A DNA stretch of 18,784 bases from assembly GCA_964577825.1 (NCBI GenBank), contig CAZOBJ010000061.1, positions 1 through 18,784 of the forward strand. The letters run 5' to 3'. Position 1 is the stretch's first letter; each line of letters starts with the position of its first letter. The notes below the pieces were generated by a model. It had not been told where the DNA came from, did not search any database, and saw nothing but the letters and a program-made list of their open reading frames with translations. This document shows, one piece after another, positions 1-6,734 of the stretch. The position numbers were made by a program, and so were the translations under genes. The DNA comes from CAZOBJ01 sp964577825 (GTDB lineage: Bacteria; Planctomycetota; SZUA-567; JAFGNG01).

Positions 1-189
1 GTCAAGAAACATCCGGTCCGGCCCCCGGGCTCCCGGCGAGCGGGCGTGCGCGGGCGGCTCGCAGGGCGCGCGTGCCGGACCTGCGCCCGCGGCCCCGGGG
101 CCCCGGAAATCCGCTTGACAACCCGGCTGCATGGGGCAGTATGAGTCAGGAGGGCACTGTACAGGCACTGCGTCCGGCGGTCACAGGCC
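1..189. other. upstream non-coding segment
   Basis: I see no supportable gene here. The stretch is extremely GC-rich, with a perfect 12-base palindrome of alternating GG/CC blocks at about 95-106, and it then drops in GC around the promoter-like TTGACA at 115. The first ~70 bases could be the tail of a gene or terminator outside the window, but no reading frame is convincing. Confidence 0.4.
115..145 (+). promoter_or_regulatory. possible sigma70-like promoter for the first hypothetical gene
   Basis: A perfect TTGACA lies at 115-120. Downstream, TATGAG at 140-145 matches four of six -10 bases, but the spacing is 19, which is longer than ideal; the 17-spaced hexamer is AGTATG. It sits about 45 bases before the ATG at 190. 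The same TTGACAAyCCGGC core recurs at 2646 upstream of tatA. The -35 is clear and the -10 is weak. Confidence 0.4.
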
Positions 190-624
190 ATGTTCCGTGT
201 GCTACAGGTAGCATTGGGCAAGCGGCGCACCGGGCGCACAGTTCGCCACGACCCGGTGTTCGGGCCGATAGAGTTCGAGGCACGGCACGGCGTTGAGACA
301 TGGTGCACGCCGGGGGACGGTCCCTTTCCGCAGGTCATTGTGTGCGCGCCCGCGACAGGGCCGACGCATGAACAGCAGGCGTTCTTTGAGCAGGTGCAGG
401 CCAGGCTGTCCGAGCTCGAGTCCGAGTGCAGGGCCTTTGTCGCTTCGCATGCGGTCGCGCCGTGCGATGCGAACCAGCTGACCATGTACTCCATTGTCAT
501 TCCCGAGGGGGCCGGCCTAGCGCGAAAAGAGTTTTGCGTGGAGCTCTCGGACGACCGGGCTGAGGCGATCCACGTTATCGAGTATCGTGGCGGCGGGCCG
601 ACGGTGTATGGGCTGGATGACTAG
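190..624 (+). CDS. hypothetical soluble protein, 144 aa
   Basis: The predicted product is acidic and soluble, without signal peptide or membrane segment. The N-terminal part reads HDPVFGPIEF followed by a short stretch with W, and the middle (about residues 55-85) is a Glu/Gln-rich helix. This layout is reminiscent of small DUF6985/DUF2262-type proteins, which are of unknown function and often sit near toxin or immunity-like genes, but the resemblance is from memory and weak. The start is uncertain: ATG 190 has no strong ribosome site, while an AGGAGG at about 149-154 is too far upstream and has no good in-frame ATG/GTG close to it. The gene is followed 80 bases later by a membrane-protein gene on the same strand. 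No function is assigned. Confidence 0.6.
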   Translation: MFRVLQVALGKRRTGRTVRHDPVFGPIEFEARHGVETWCTPGDGPFPQVIVCAPATGPTHEQQAFFEQVQARLSELESECRAFVASHAVAPCDANQLTMYSIVIPEGAGLARKEFCVELSDDRAEAIHVIEYRGGGPTVYGLDD

Positions 625-704
625 CCGCGCGGGGCGTTCGGCTCGCGCGGCGCGACATTTCGACGCCGGCCACAACATCCCCGGGTGTGAGGAGTACGCC
701 GCAA

Positions 705-1175
705 GTGACTAGTTCGACACCCAACAGACAACGTCTCTACAGAGAAGTCAAGCAGACGCTGTACGGTCTCGGCGTGCTGCTCTGCGCAGGCGCGGTCGGA
801 GGGGTATACGTCTGCGTCTATCATTTCGCCGGTTCGCCACGGTATCAGCTATTGGCCGGTATTGCGATAGCGGGCCTCTGGCTCCAGCCGGCTTGCGTGT
901 TCGCTATGGGCTACTGCCTGCTGCGCGCTTTGCGCCTTTCAATCGATGCACGCGAGTCAGGCCAGTCCATCCCAATGGCAATGCGGCGGATTGTGCGTAT
1001 GTGCTTGGCCATCGCCGTTTTCGGAACGCTTTGTGGGTTGGGGCTGGGTGTTTTTCTGGTCACCCAAGACATCACAGCCTGGACCGCGGCCACGGCAATC
1101 CTGCCGGCACAGGTTGTCATGTACACAGGCCTCTTCCTTGTGCTAAGAGAGCGGGCCCCTCGCAGCGGCCCTTGA
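705..1175 (+). CDS. hypothetical integral membrane protein, 156 aa
   Basis: A protein with about four hydrophobic segments: roughly residues 20-42, 48-72, 98-122 and 126-146. It has a short polar N-terminus (NRQRLYREVKQ) and a basic C-terminal tail (LRERAPRSGP). I chose the GTG at 705 because an AGGAG at 690-694 lies ten bases before it; the GTG at 687 in the same frame would add six residues but has no ribosome site. The C-terminal pair of helices followed by a LVLRER tail is similar in layout to the end of the next gene (LVLRERLKAAQ), so the two may be distant relatives. There are no charged or metal-binding motifs in the helices that suggest an enzyme. Function unknown. Confidence 0.6.
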   Translation: MTSSTPNRQRLYREVKQTLYGLGVLLCAGAVGGVYVCVYHFAGSPRYQLLAGIAIAGLWLQPACVFAMGYCLLRALRLSIDARESGQSIPMAMRRIVRMCLAIAVFGTLCGLGLGVFLVTQDITAWTAATAILPAQVVMYTGLFLVLRERAPRSGP

Positions 1176-1410
1176 GGCTGTGGACCGTCAGCAGGCCCTA
1201 GGGCGGCTTCGCGCGCCGTGCGGAGGCGTAACAGCCCATGCCGAGCCACGCCCCCGCGGGCGCGGCGCAGGAGGATGGCTACGGCCCGGACGGCAACCAG
1301 TCCGCGCCATGGACGGACGAGGCGCGGCTTGCGTGCGGCGCGAATCAAGGCGATGCCAGCCGCTGGGCTGGCCCGAGTCAGGTGGCAGCATGCAGAGAGG
1401 AGACGGACGC

Positions 1411-1929
1411 ATGCAGGACGACAAGGAAAGGTCAGCCGACACGAGGGATCGCCGCGCTCAGCGTCCGTGGTGGTTGATCTCTGTGCCGGTAGTGGCCGTC
1501 GGCCTGGCCGTAGCCATGTGGGTGGGCATCGGCGGATGGTACAGCTTCCCCGCGTTGCTCCTCGGGCAGCGGTCGGTGCTCTTTGGGCTCTTCGTTATCG
1601 TGTTCGTATGTCTTCTTGGCGGAATGGGCACACGCCGGGCCCTGACAGGGCTTCGATACATTCTGACCGGCTCGCGCAGAGGCGCTAATGGTGTGACGTG
1701 CGCGCTTGACGTATGCTCGTGCACGCTCATTGGCGTCGCGTCGGCGGGCCTATGCATCTCGCTCGCCAGAGGGATGAAGGCCTGCAACCAGGGATTGGAC
1801 ACGGAGTCGTGGTTCACTGCGATGGTGTCTTGGTCTCTGACGCCCTTGCTTGACGCGGCCCTTGTTGGCGCCGTGGTGCTGGTCCTGAGGGAGCGGCTGA
1901 AGGCCGCGCAGCGAGATCTGCGCTCCTGA
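1411..1929 (+). CDS. hypothetical membrane protein, faintly MotA/TolQ-like, 172 aa
   Basis: The product has a charged N-terminus (about 25 residues), then hydrophobic segments at roughly 28-50, 55-82, 103-125 and 135-157, and a basic tail. The pattern of a first hairpin followed by PALLLGQRSVLFG, a cytoplasmic stretch with TRRALTGLRYIL, and a last pair of helices ending in VLRERLKAAQRDL recalls the layout of MotA/TolQ/ExbB-like proton-channel proteins. No diagnostic residue proves it, so this is a suggestion only. The start at ATG 1411 is favoured by GAGAGGAGA at 1395-1403; the in-frame ATG at 1390 or GTG at 1180 would add an Arg/Gly-rich extension that looks non-coding. The 235 bases before it (1176-1410) hold no other gene I can support. 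Confidence 0.55.
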   Translation: MQDDKERSADTRDRRAQRPWWLISVPVVAVGLAVAMWVGIGGWYSFPALLLGQRSVLFGLFVIVFVCLLGGMGTRRALTGLRYILTGSRRGANGVTCALDVCSCTLIGVASAGLCISLARGMKACNQGLDTESWFTAMVSWSLTPLLDAALVGAVVLVLRERLKAAQRDLRS

Positions 1930-2011
1930 AGCCCCCGCGGGCACGCACCTCGCATCCGGATGGCCTCGCTGATTGTCGGGTACCCGGGAGCGGCGCGAGG
2001 AGCATACTCGC

Positions 2012-2563
2012 ATGGCCGAGCAGAACGAACCGGATAGCCCGGAGCGCGCGGAGGCGAGGATGGCCAGGCGCTGGTGGTACGGCTGGATGGCGTGGTCTTT
2101 CCTTGTGGGTGGTCTGGTCGCGCTCGCGCTTGATGGGCTGCTGCCTGGGCTCTATGTGCTCCTAGGGATTACGATCTGCACACTGCTTCTTCGTATCCCA
2201 GCGCTGAAGTGGGGGGATGAATTGCACAGGCGCATCCACGCACGCATCCACGCACCGCTGTCCCTCCGCAGGTCTGCCAGAGCGACGACGCCCACCTGCT
2301 CGCCGGGCGCGTCCACGCGTACTGCGCGTTCAACACGCGAGCAGGATGCTTGCCCGGCCGCGCAGACCGAACCGGATAGCCCGGAGCGCAGAGACGCAGG
2401 TATGGCCGCGCGATGGTGGTATTGCCGGATGTTGTGGTCTTTCCTTGCGGGCAGCTACGCCGTCCTCATCCTTGATGTGCTCCTGCCTCGATCCTATGTG
2501 CTCTCAGGGGTTATGATCTATGGATTCCTCCTTGAGATCTCACTGGTAGCGTGGCGCGAGTGA
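2012..2563 (+). CDS. hypothetical membrane protein with duplicated module, 183 aa
   Basis: The protein consists of two homologous halves. Each begins with EPDSPER, runs through MARRWWY or MAARWWY, then WSFL and two hydrophobic segments separated by a short turn (DGLLPGLYVL in the first half, DVLLPRSYVL in the second). The halves are joined by a ~55-residue linker rich in Arg, Ser, Thr and His, containing a small RIHA repeat. The start ATG 2012 has AGGAG at 1998-2002. The offset between the two halves is exactly 342 bases (114 codons) with no indel, so the frame is preserved. The module resembles no family I know. The most likely origin is tandem duplication of a small two-helix membrane-protein gene followed by readthrough fusion. 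The stop TGA ends the second half at WRE. Confidence 0.6.
   Translation: MAEQNEPDSPERAEARMARRWWYGWMAWSFLVGGLVALALDGLLPGLYVLLGITICTLLLRIPALKWGDELHRRIHARIHAPLSLRRSARATTPTCSPGASTRTARSTREQDACPAAQTEPDSPERRDAGMAARWWYCRMLWSFLAGSYAVLILDVLLPRSYVLSGVMIYGFLLEISLVAWRE
2026..2533 (+). repeat. two direct copies of a ~166-bp module inside one gene
   Basis: Copy 1 is about 2026-2191 and copy 2 about 2368-2533. The first 22 bases are identical and shorter identical blocks follow, for example around GTGGTCTTTCCTTG and CTATGTGCTC. Two anchor points (2026/2368 and 2152/2494) give the same 342-base offset. The copies have diverged mostly by substitution, with the protein pattern kept, which suggests an old duplication under selection rather than a recent one. 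Confidence 0.8.
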
Positions 2564-2645
2564 AGTCCATAGGGGTGTGGAGACAATGATCGCGTGTCCG
2601 GGGGCCGGCAGGCGGACCCGCGCGCACGCGGCACCCCGAACCCCC

Positions 2646-2679
2646 TTGACAATCCGGCGGATCGGGGCGAAACTATGGG
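2646..2679 (+). promoter_or_regulatory. TTGACA element upstream of tatA
   Basis: TTGACA lies at 2646-2651, in a context very similar to the one at 115-137 (TTGACAAyCCGGCkG, then GGGGC). No -10 at 16-18 spacing is convincing: TATGGG at 2674-2679 is 22 bases away, and AACTAT at spacing 19 has three of six matches. It may be a promoter with a poor -10, or an activator-dependent one, for the tatA-tatC pair that starts at 2784. The remaining intergenic bases (2564-2783) show no gene. Confidence 0.35.
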
Positions 2680-2783
2680 CGCAAGAGTCGAGGTGAGGGC
2701 ACGTTGCGCGATACCGAAACCCCGCGGCCGGGCCCGGCGGCACAACGCCCCCTCCGGCGGCGGATCGAGCGCGGGAGAAGACC

Positions 2784-3035
2784 ATGTTCAGCCACTGGGA
2801 GTTGATCGTTGTCCTGCTCGTGGCCCTGCTCGTGTTCGGCAAGCGCCTGCCCGACGTGGCGCGCGCGATCGGACGCAGCATCCGCAGCCTGAAGCAAGGG
2901 CTGCACGAGGCGGACCTGAACGAGCCCCCCGATGAGGCGCAGGACGCGTCCGCACAGGGGCCCTCGGCGCAGCAGTCGGCCGAGGCCGCGCCCGAACCCC
3001 GGGACCGGGCCCAAGAAGAGACCCCCTCCGCCTAG
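2784..3035 (+). CDS. tatA: Sec-independent protein translocase subunit TatA
   Basis: TatA forms the pore-like oligomer of the twin-arginine translocase, which moves folded, often cofactor-loaded proteins across the inner membrane. The 83-residue product has the standard layout: a short N-terminus, one hydrophobic helix at about residues 5-18, the FG hinge (VFGKRLPD), then an amphipathic helix (VARAIGRSIRSLKQG) and a long acidic, Pro/Ala/Gln-rich tail. The length is typical for TatA/TatE. The start ATG 2784 has GGGAG about six bases upstream. The tatC gene follows after 12 bases, so the two are almost certainly co-transcribed. No separate tatB is present in the window, consistent with a minimal TatAC system in which TatA does both jobs, although a tatB could lie elsewhere. 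Confidence 0.93.
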   Translation: MFSHWELIVVLLVALLVFGKRLPDVARAIGRSIRSLKQGLHEADLNEPPDEAQDASAQGPSAQQSAEAAPEPRDRAQEETPSA

Positions 3036-3047
3036 GGCAGGCCCCTC

Positions 3048-3851
3048 GTGGACAACGCGCCCGACCCCGACCCCGTGCGAGACCTGCGGCTCGCGATCAT
3101 GCCGCTCGGCGACCACCTGGACGAGCTGCGCCGGCGCATCCTGGTGGGCCTGGGAACCTTCGCCGCGGTGTTCGTGCTCTGCCTCGCGTTGGGAAGCCAG
3201 GTATTCGCGTACGTGCGCTGGCCCCTGGACCGGGCGGTCGCGTCCATGGACCTGGCGCCCGCACAGGCCGAGCGCCTGGCCCGGTGGCACGTGCTCGGGC
3301 CGGTGGACGGGTTCGCGGCGCTTGCGAAGTTCAGCTTCTTTTTGGCGCTGGCCCTCTCGCTGCCGGTGCTCCTCTATCAGGTGTGGTTGTTCGTGAAGCC
3401 CGGACTCAAACGCGCCGAGCGCCGGGCGGTCCTGCCCATCGTACAGTTCGCGAGCGTCATGTTCCTGGCCGGGGCGCTGGTGGGGTTTTTCCTGGCCGCG
3501 CCCCTGGGGCTGCGCTGGCTGTACTGGTTCAACGCCTGGCTGGGCGTGGAGAGCATCTGGACCGCGGCGCGCACGATCGCGTTCATCCAGTCGGTGTGCA
3601 TTGGGTTCGGGCTGGCGTTCGAGCTGCCGCTGGCCATCATGGCCCTGGGCCGCACCGGGCTGGTGCGCCCGGCCACGCTGCGCCGGTACCGCAGGCACGC
3701 GATCGTGGTGATGGCGCTGCTGGGCGCGGTGTTCACCCCGCCCGATCCGGCGACCCAGGTCATGCTGGCGGCCCTGCTCTACGGCCTGTACGAGGTCGGG
3801 ATTCTCCTCATGCGGCCGAAGAAACAGAAGGACGGGCACGACAATTGTTGA
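3048..3851 (+). CDS. tatC: Sec-independent protein translocase subunit TatC
   Basis: TatC is the multispanning receptor that binds the twin-arginine signal. The 267-residue product carries the family hallmark HLDELRRR near residue 22-29 of the N-terminal cytoplasmic segment, then the first transmembrane helix, a large periplasmic loop, and further helices, six in all as expected (around 33-53, 94-116, 133-160, 177-199, 222-236 and 238-254). The start is GTG 3048 with a purine-rich AGGGCAGG before it; an ATG at codon 18 would still leave the HLDELR motif intact. It lies 12 bases after tatA and ends at TGA 3849-3851. A promoter for the downstream redox genes overlaps its 3' end. The two genes after it encode proteins with twin-arginine segments, which gives this translocase likely local clients. 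Confidence 0.95.
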   Translation: MDNAPDPDPVRDLRLAIMPLGDHLDELRRRILVGLGTFAAVFVLCLALGSQVFAYVRWPLDRAVASMDLAPAQAERLARWHVLGPVDGFAALAKFSFFLALALSLPVLLYQVWLFVKPGLKRAERRAVLPIVQFASVMFLAGALVGFFLAAPLGLRWLYWFNAWLGVESIWTAARTIAFIQSVCIGFGLAFELPLAIMALGRTGLVRPATLRRYRRHAIVVMALLGAVFTPPDPATQVMLAALLYGLYEVGILLMRPKKQKDGHDNC

Positions 3852-3866
3852 AGACTTTGGTACAAT
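3838..3866 (+). promoter_or_regulatory. extended -10 promoter overlapping the end of tatC
   Basis: The -10 TACAAT at 3861-3866 matches five of six consensus bases and is preceded by TGG, making an extended -10. A -35 ACGACA at 3838-3843 matches four of six, with a 17-base spacer. It overlaps the last codons and stop of tatC and would produce a leader of about 145 bases in front of the DUF362 gene at 4018. Confidence 0.65.
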
Positions 3867-3938
3867 ATGCGCGCGAATGCAGCCGGGGCCGCACGGTGTA
3901 TGCTCGGTGCGTTCGATCGGGGCGGCAAGGGCTGTATT

Positions 3939-3972
3939 GAGACACGGAGACACAGGGAGACACGGAGACAGG
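3939..3972 (+). repeat. short tandem GAGACACGG-type repeat in a leader
   Basis: Four units of GAGACAC(R)G with an 8/10-base alternating length make an 18-base higher-order period. The stretch is purine- and A/C-rich and stands out from the surrounding GC-rich DNA. It lies in the untranslated leader of the DUF362 gene, about 46 bases before its start codon. It could be slipped-strand expanded DNA, or part of a dispersed repeat family, which needs the rest of the genome to tell. Confidence 0.7.
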
Positions 3973-4017
3973 CGGCGCGGAGCGCGTCCGCGAATCGTAG
4001 AGTACAAGGAGAACCCG

Positions 4018-4974
4018 ATGGACCGTAGGAGCACGGACGGATTCTTGACGCGACGGGACTTTCTGCGCGCGTGGGTGGTCGGGTCCGCGGCCGCGGGGCT
4101 GGGCGGCGGGCTGTGGACCGCTGCCGAGAGCTTCGGCGCCGACGTGCTGGGCACGGGGGCGACCGACGTCTGGGTCTTGCACGGACAGGACAAGGCCAAG
4201 CTCATGAACGCGGCGCTGCGGGTCATTCAGGACAATGGCGGCTTCGGCACCTCCGTCAAGACCCTGGCGCTGAAGGTCAACGCAGCCTGGCCGCGCACGC
4301 CCGAGACCGGCGCGAACACGCACCCCGCGCTCGTGAGCGCGTTCCTGGAGGGGTGCCGGGGCATGGGCGTGGGCAAGGTGACCGTGCCCGAGAACCCGTG
4401 CGGCCGCCCGGCCGAGACCTTCACCCGCAGCGGGCTGCAGCAGGCGGTCGAAGCGGCCGGCTCCGAGATGATCGACCTCAAGGCCCACACCGAGTACTAC
4501 CGGCCGGTGGACCTGCCCAAGGCGCGGAACCTGAAGACCGCCAAGGTCGCGTCCCAGTACATCGAGTCGGACGCGGTGGTGAACATGCCGGTGGCCAAGC
4601 ACCACGGCAGCGCGATACTCACCATCGCCATGAAGAACTGGATGGGCGCGGTGCAGGACCGCGGGTTCTGGCACCGCAACGACCTGCACCAGTGCATCGC
4701 GGACTTCTGCACCTGGATGAAGCCGACCTGGACCGTTGTGGACGCCACGCGCACGATCATGGACCGCGGGCCCCGGGGCCCGGCCAAGACGCTGAAGACC
4801 CCGAACCTGCTGATCGTGAGCCGCGACCAGGTGGCCGCCGACGTGTTCGCGGGGACGCTCTTTCACGACGACCCGCTCAAGCAGGTGCGGTATCTGGCCA
4901 TCGCGCGCGAGATGAAAATCGGCGAGACGGACCTGAAGCGCATGAAGATCCACCGCCAGGACGTGAAGGCCTAG
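4018..4974 (+). CDS. Tat-exported DUF362 domain protein
   Basis: The 318-residue product opens with a textbook twin-arginine signal: LTRRDFLRAW (R12, R13) followed by a hydrophobic Ala/Gly-rich stretch to about residue 40. The body matches the DUF362 family, which is often found with 4Fe-4S proteins and has no settled reaction. Recognisable stretches are LKVNAAWPRTPETGANTHP, VPENPCGRP, DAVVNMPVAKHHG and AMKNWMGAVQD. Unlike many DUF362 proteins it has no fused ferredoxin domain and no CxxC clusters; the ferredoxins are supplied by the next gene, six bases downstream. The start ATG 4018 has a perfect AAGGAG six bases upstream; earlier in-frame codons back to 3877 lie in the repeat-bearing leader and are rejected. 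The family is sure, and the role, probably in a periplasmic redox process with the polyferredoxin, is inference. Confidence 0.88.
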   Translation: MDRRSTDGFLTRRDFLRAWVVGSAAAGLGGGLWTAAESFGADVLGTGATDVWVLHGQDKAKLMNAALRVIQDNGGFGTSVKTLALKVNAAWPRTPETGANTHPALVSAFLEGCRGMGVGKVTVPENPCGRPAETFTRSGLQQAVEAAGSEMIDLKAHTEYYRPVDLPKARNLKTAKVASQYIESDAVVNMPVAKHHGSAILTIAMKNWMGAVQDRGFWHRNDLHQCIADFCTWMKPTWTVVDATRTIMDRGPRGPAKTLKTPNLLIVSRDQVAADVFAGTLFHDDPLKQVRYLAIAREMKIGETDLKRMKIHRQDVKA

Positions 4975-4980
4975 CGGCGC

Positions 4981-6288
4981 ATGCGCGCGGGGATTCGCAA
5001 GGTTCTCAACTGGACGGTGCGCCTGGCGGTCTTGGCGCTCGCGGTGGGCCTGGCTCTGGCCGGCCCGCTGCCCGCGTACCTGGCCCGATGGCTGGACGAG
5101 CCGTCGCTCGTGGACGCCTGGCCGGCGGGCCTGACCCCGGCGGCGAGCGTCGTGGGGTGGCTCGCCTCCGCGGTCGGGCGGCGGGGCGCGTACCTGCGCG
5201 TGGCGGCGCTCGTGGCCCCGCTCCTTGTCCTCGGGCTGGCGGCGTGGCGGGGGCGGCTCTTCTGCCGCTGGATCTGTCCGCTGGGCACGGTCTACGCCCT
5301 GCCCGCGCGCCTGAGCTTCAGGCGCCTCCTCATCAAGCGGCCCAAGGGCGGGTACGTGTTCTGGGCCATCGCGGGCATGGCGCTCGCGGGCGCGCCGGTG
5401 TTGCTGTTTCTCGATCCCTTGGCCACGTTCAACCGCCTCACCCCGCTCGCGCGCGGCACGGTCAGCGCCGCCGGGCTTGCGCTGTGCGGGCTCGTGGCCC
5501 TGTTTCTCGTGCTCGGGTTCGTCCAGCCGCGCGTGTGGTGCACGCACCTGTGTCCGCTCGGATATTGCTTCGACGGGCTGCGCCGCGCGCGGCGCAGGCT
5601 GTGGCCGGGCGGGCGCTCGCGCAAGCCGAAGGCTGTGGACCCGCGGGGCGACAACTCCGCGGACCCCGTCCAGCTCGGGCGGCGCGAGGTGCTCGCCGGG
5701 CTCTTGGTGGGCCTGCCGCTCGGTGCGGCGCTGCGCTTCGGCCCCCGCGCATGGGGCAAGGGCGCCCCCCCGCCCGTGCTCCCGCCCGGGGCGGAAAGCC
5801 CCGAGACTTTTGCCGGGCTGTGCTCGCGCTGCTACGCGTGCGTGAACGTGTGCCCGACCCGGGTGATCCGCCCGCGCGGGGGCGCGGGCCGACCGCTCTT
5901 GGAGGCCTTCGCGCCCGCGCTCGACACGTCCGCGGGCTACTGCGAGGAGTTTTGCACGAACTGCACGCACGTCTGCCCCACGGGCGCCATCCGCCCGCTC
6001 ACCGAGGAGGTCAAGCACGCGCGCCAGATCGGCACGGCCGCGGTGATCCAGGACGCGTGCCTCGCGTGGGAGGACGGGGAGTACTGTATGGTCTGCCAGG
6101 AGTACTGCCCGTTCTTCGCGGTGGAGGCCGACTACGCCGAGGACGGGGTGCCCCGGCCGGTGGTGAACACCGACCGGTGCCGGGGGTGCGGGGCGTGCGA
6201 GTCGGAGTGCCCGGCCGTGCGCAAGGGCAAGGCGATCAAGGTCACCGGGGTCGACCGCCAGCGCCGCGTGCCCGACCCCTCGCCGTGA
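4981..6288 (+). CDS. fused NapH-NapG-like membrane polyferredoxin
   Basis: The 435-residue protein joins two parts. Residues 1-210 are a NapH-like membrane domain with about five helices and two CxxxCP motifs, C95-C99 (CRWICPLG) and C187-C191 (CTHLCPLG). Residues 230-425 resemble NapG/MauM ferredoxins: a twin-arginine-like GRREVLAG (R234, R235) with a hydrophobic stretch, then cysteine sets at 281/284/287/291, 321/325/328/332, 360/369/372/376 and 400/403/406/410, enough for four 4Fe-4S clusters. Such proteins pass quinol-derived electrons towards periplasmic enzymes. The gene begins six bases after the DUF362 stop, so the two are probably translationally coupled; there is no strong ribosome site of its own. 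No nitrate reductase or methylamine dehydrogenase gene is in the window, so the electron acceptor is unknown; the DUF362 neighbour is the best candidate partner. The gene symbols napH and napG are deliberately not used. Confidence 0.88.
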   Translation: MRAGIRKVLNWTVRLAVLALAVGLALAGPLPAYLARWLDEPSLVDAWPAGLTPAASVVGWLASAVGRRGAYLRVAALVAPLLVLGLAAWRGRLFCRWICPLGTVYALPARLSFRRLLIKRPKGGYVFWAIAGMALAGAPVLLFLDPLATFNRLTPLARGTVSAAGLALCGLVALFLVLGFVQPRVWCTHLCPLGYCFDGLRRARRRLWPGGRSRKPKAVDPRGDNSADPVQLGRREVLAGLLVGLPLGAALRFGPRAWGKGAPPPVLPPGAESPETFAGLCSRCYACVNVCPTRVIRPRGGAGRPLLEAFAPALDTSAGYCEEFCTNCTHVCPTGAIRPLTEEVKHARQIGTAAVIQDACLAWEDGEYCMVCQEYCPFFAVEADYAEDGVPRPVVNTDRCRGCGACESECPAVRKGKAIKVTGVDRQRRVPDPSP

Positions 6289-6291
6289 GGG

Positions 6292-6310
6292 AGGCGGACG
6301 GAGCCTTTTT
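6292..6310 (+). terminator. weak hairpin with T-run after the polyferredoxin
   Basis: A four-base-pair stem AGGC/GCCT (6292-6295 with 6303-6306) and a seven-base loop runs directly into five Ts (6306-6310), three bases after the stop. The stem is short, and a second short stem CCCTC/GAGGG overlaps the stop codon. It is the only T-run of this kind near a gene end here. Confidence 0.35.
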
Positions 6311-6397
6311 CCTCTCTTGACTTGTCTTCCTCCTTATCCATCCCGGCTCGGTCGAGGCCGTGACCAGGGCGCACGTACCCTCCCACCCAATCCGCGC

Positions 6398-6426
6398 TTG
6401 ACACGCCTGTGCCGCGGGGGTATCCG
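6398..6426 (+). promoter_or_regulatory. sigma70-like promoter for the 84-aa membrane protein
   Basis: A perfect TTGACA at 6398-6403 is followed, after exactly 17 bases, by TATCCG at 6421-6426 (three of six, with the important TAT). Transcription would start near 6433, giving a ~45-base leader to the ATG at 6480. Confidence 0.5.
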
Positions 6427-6479
6427 GGGGTGCGTGCGCGCGGCGCACGGACATGGGCACGGATCGAGGAGGACGACGC

Positions 6480-6734
6480 ATGACAGTGGTGGCAATTGTG
6501 GCCGGCATCGTCATGGGGGTCGTGGCCCTGGCGGTCCTGTTCAAGCCGTTCTTCGGCAGCTTGGCCGACTTCTGGGAGTGCGTGCGCTTCTGGCTCACCC
6601 CGGACGCGGTGAGCCTCTTTCGCGGCCAATGGGGCGAGGACTGGTGGGCCGAGATGAAGCTCGGGGTGTGGCTCGTGTGCGGCGGCGCGGTGGGCGTGGC
6701 CACGTACGGCGGGCTCGTCAAGCTGTTGGGGTGA
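6480..6734 (+). CDS. small two-helix membrane protein, 84 aa
   Basis: The product has two hydrophobic segments, about residues 2-24 and 63-82, flanking a central loop rich in Trp, Phe and acidic residues (for example FWECVRFWLTPD and GEDWWAEMK). The start ATG 6480 has a strong GAGGAGG at about 6466-6472; an earlier in-frame ATG at 6453 would precede that ribosome site and is less likely. The gene is monocistronic by layout, with its own TTGACA promoter and 165 bases of non-coding DNA after it. The family is not one I can name. The Trp-rich loop between two helices suggests a membrane-anchored small protein that may associate with a larger partner, but this is a guess. Confidence 0.7.
   Translation: MTVVAIVAGIVMGVVALAVLFKPFFGSLADFWECVRFWLTPDAVSLFRGQWGEDWWAEMKLGVWLVCGGAVGVATYGGLVKLLG

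Noticed and set aside
95..106. GC palindrome as an operator or origin element
   Set aside because: A 12-base run of GG/CC blocks is expected by chance in such GC-rich DNA and has no nearby partner sites.
1180..1410. 77-codon N-terminal extension of the 172-aa membrane protein
   Set aside because: The extra residues are Arg/Gly-rich with no pattern, while a good ribosome site lies right before ATG 1411.
3939..3972. CRISPR-like array
   Set aside because: The GAGACACGG units are only 8-10 bases, without spacers, so this is a simple tandem repeat.
2673..4226. 517-codon minus-strand frame over tatA/tatC
   Set aside because: Antisense to two unmistakable tat genes, rich in Gln/Arg/His without domains.
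3808..6018. 736-codon minus-strand frame, and a 749-codon + frame at 4071-6320
   Set aside because: Both overlap the DUF362 and polyferredoxin genes, whose cysteine motifs and Tat signal prove the real frame; the shadows are Arg/Ala/Gly-rich.
6317..6345. TTGACT at 6317 as a promoter
   Set aside because: No acceptable -10 at 16-18 bases; the TTGACA at 6398 with TATCCG is better placed for the 84-aa gene.
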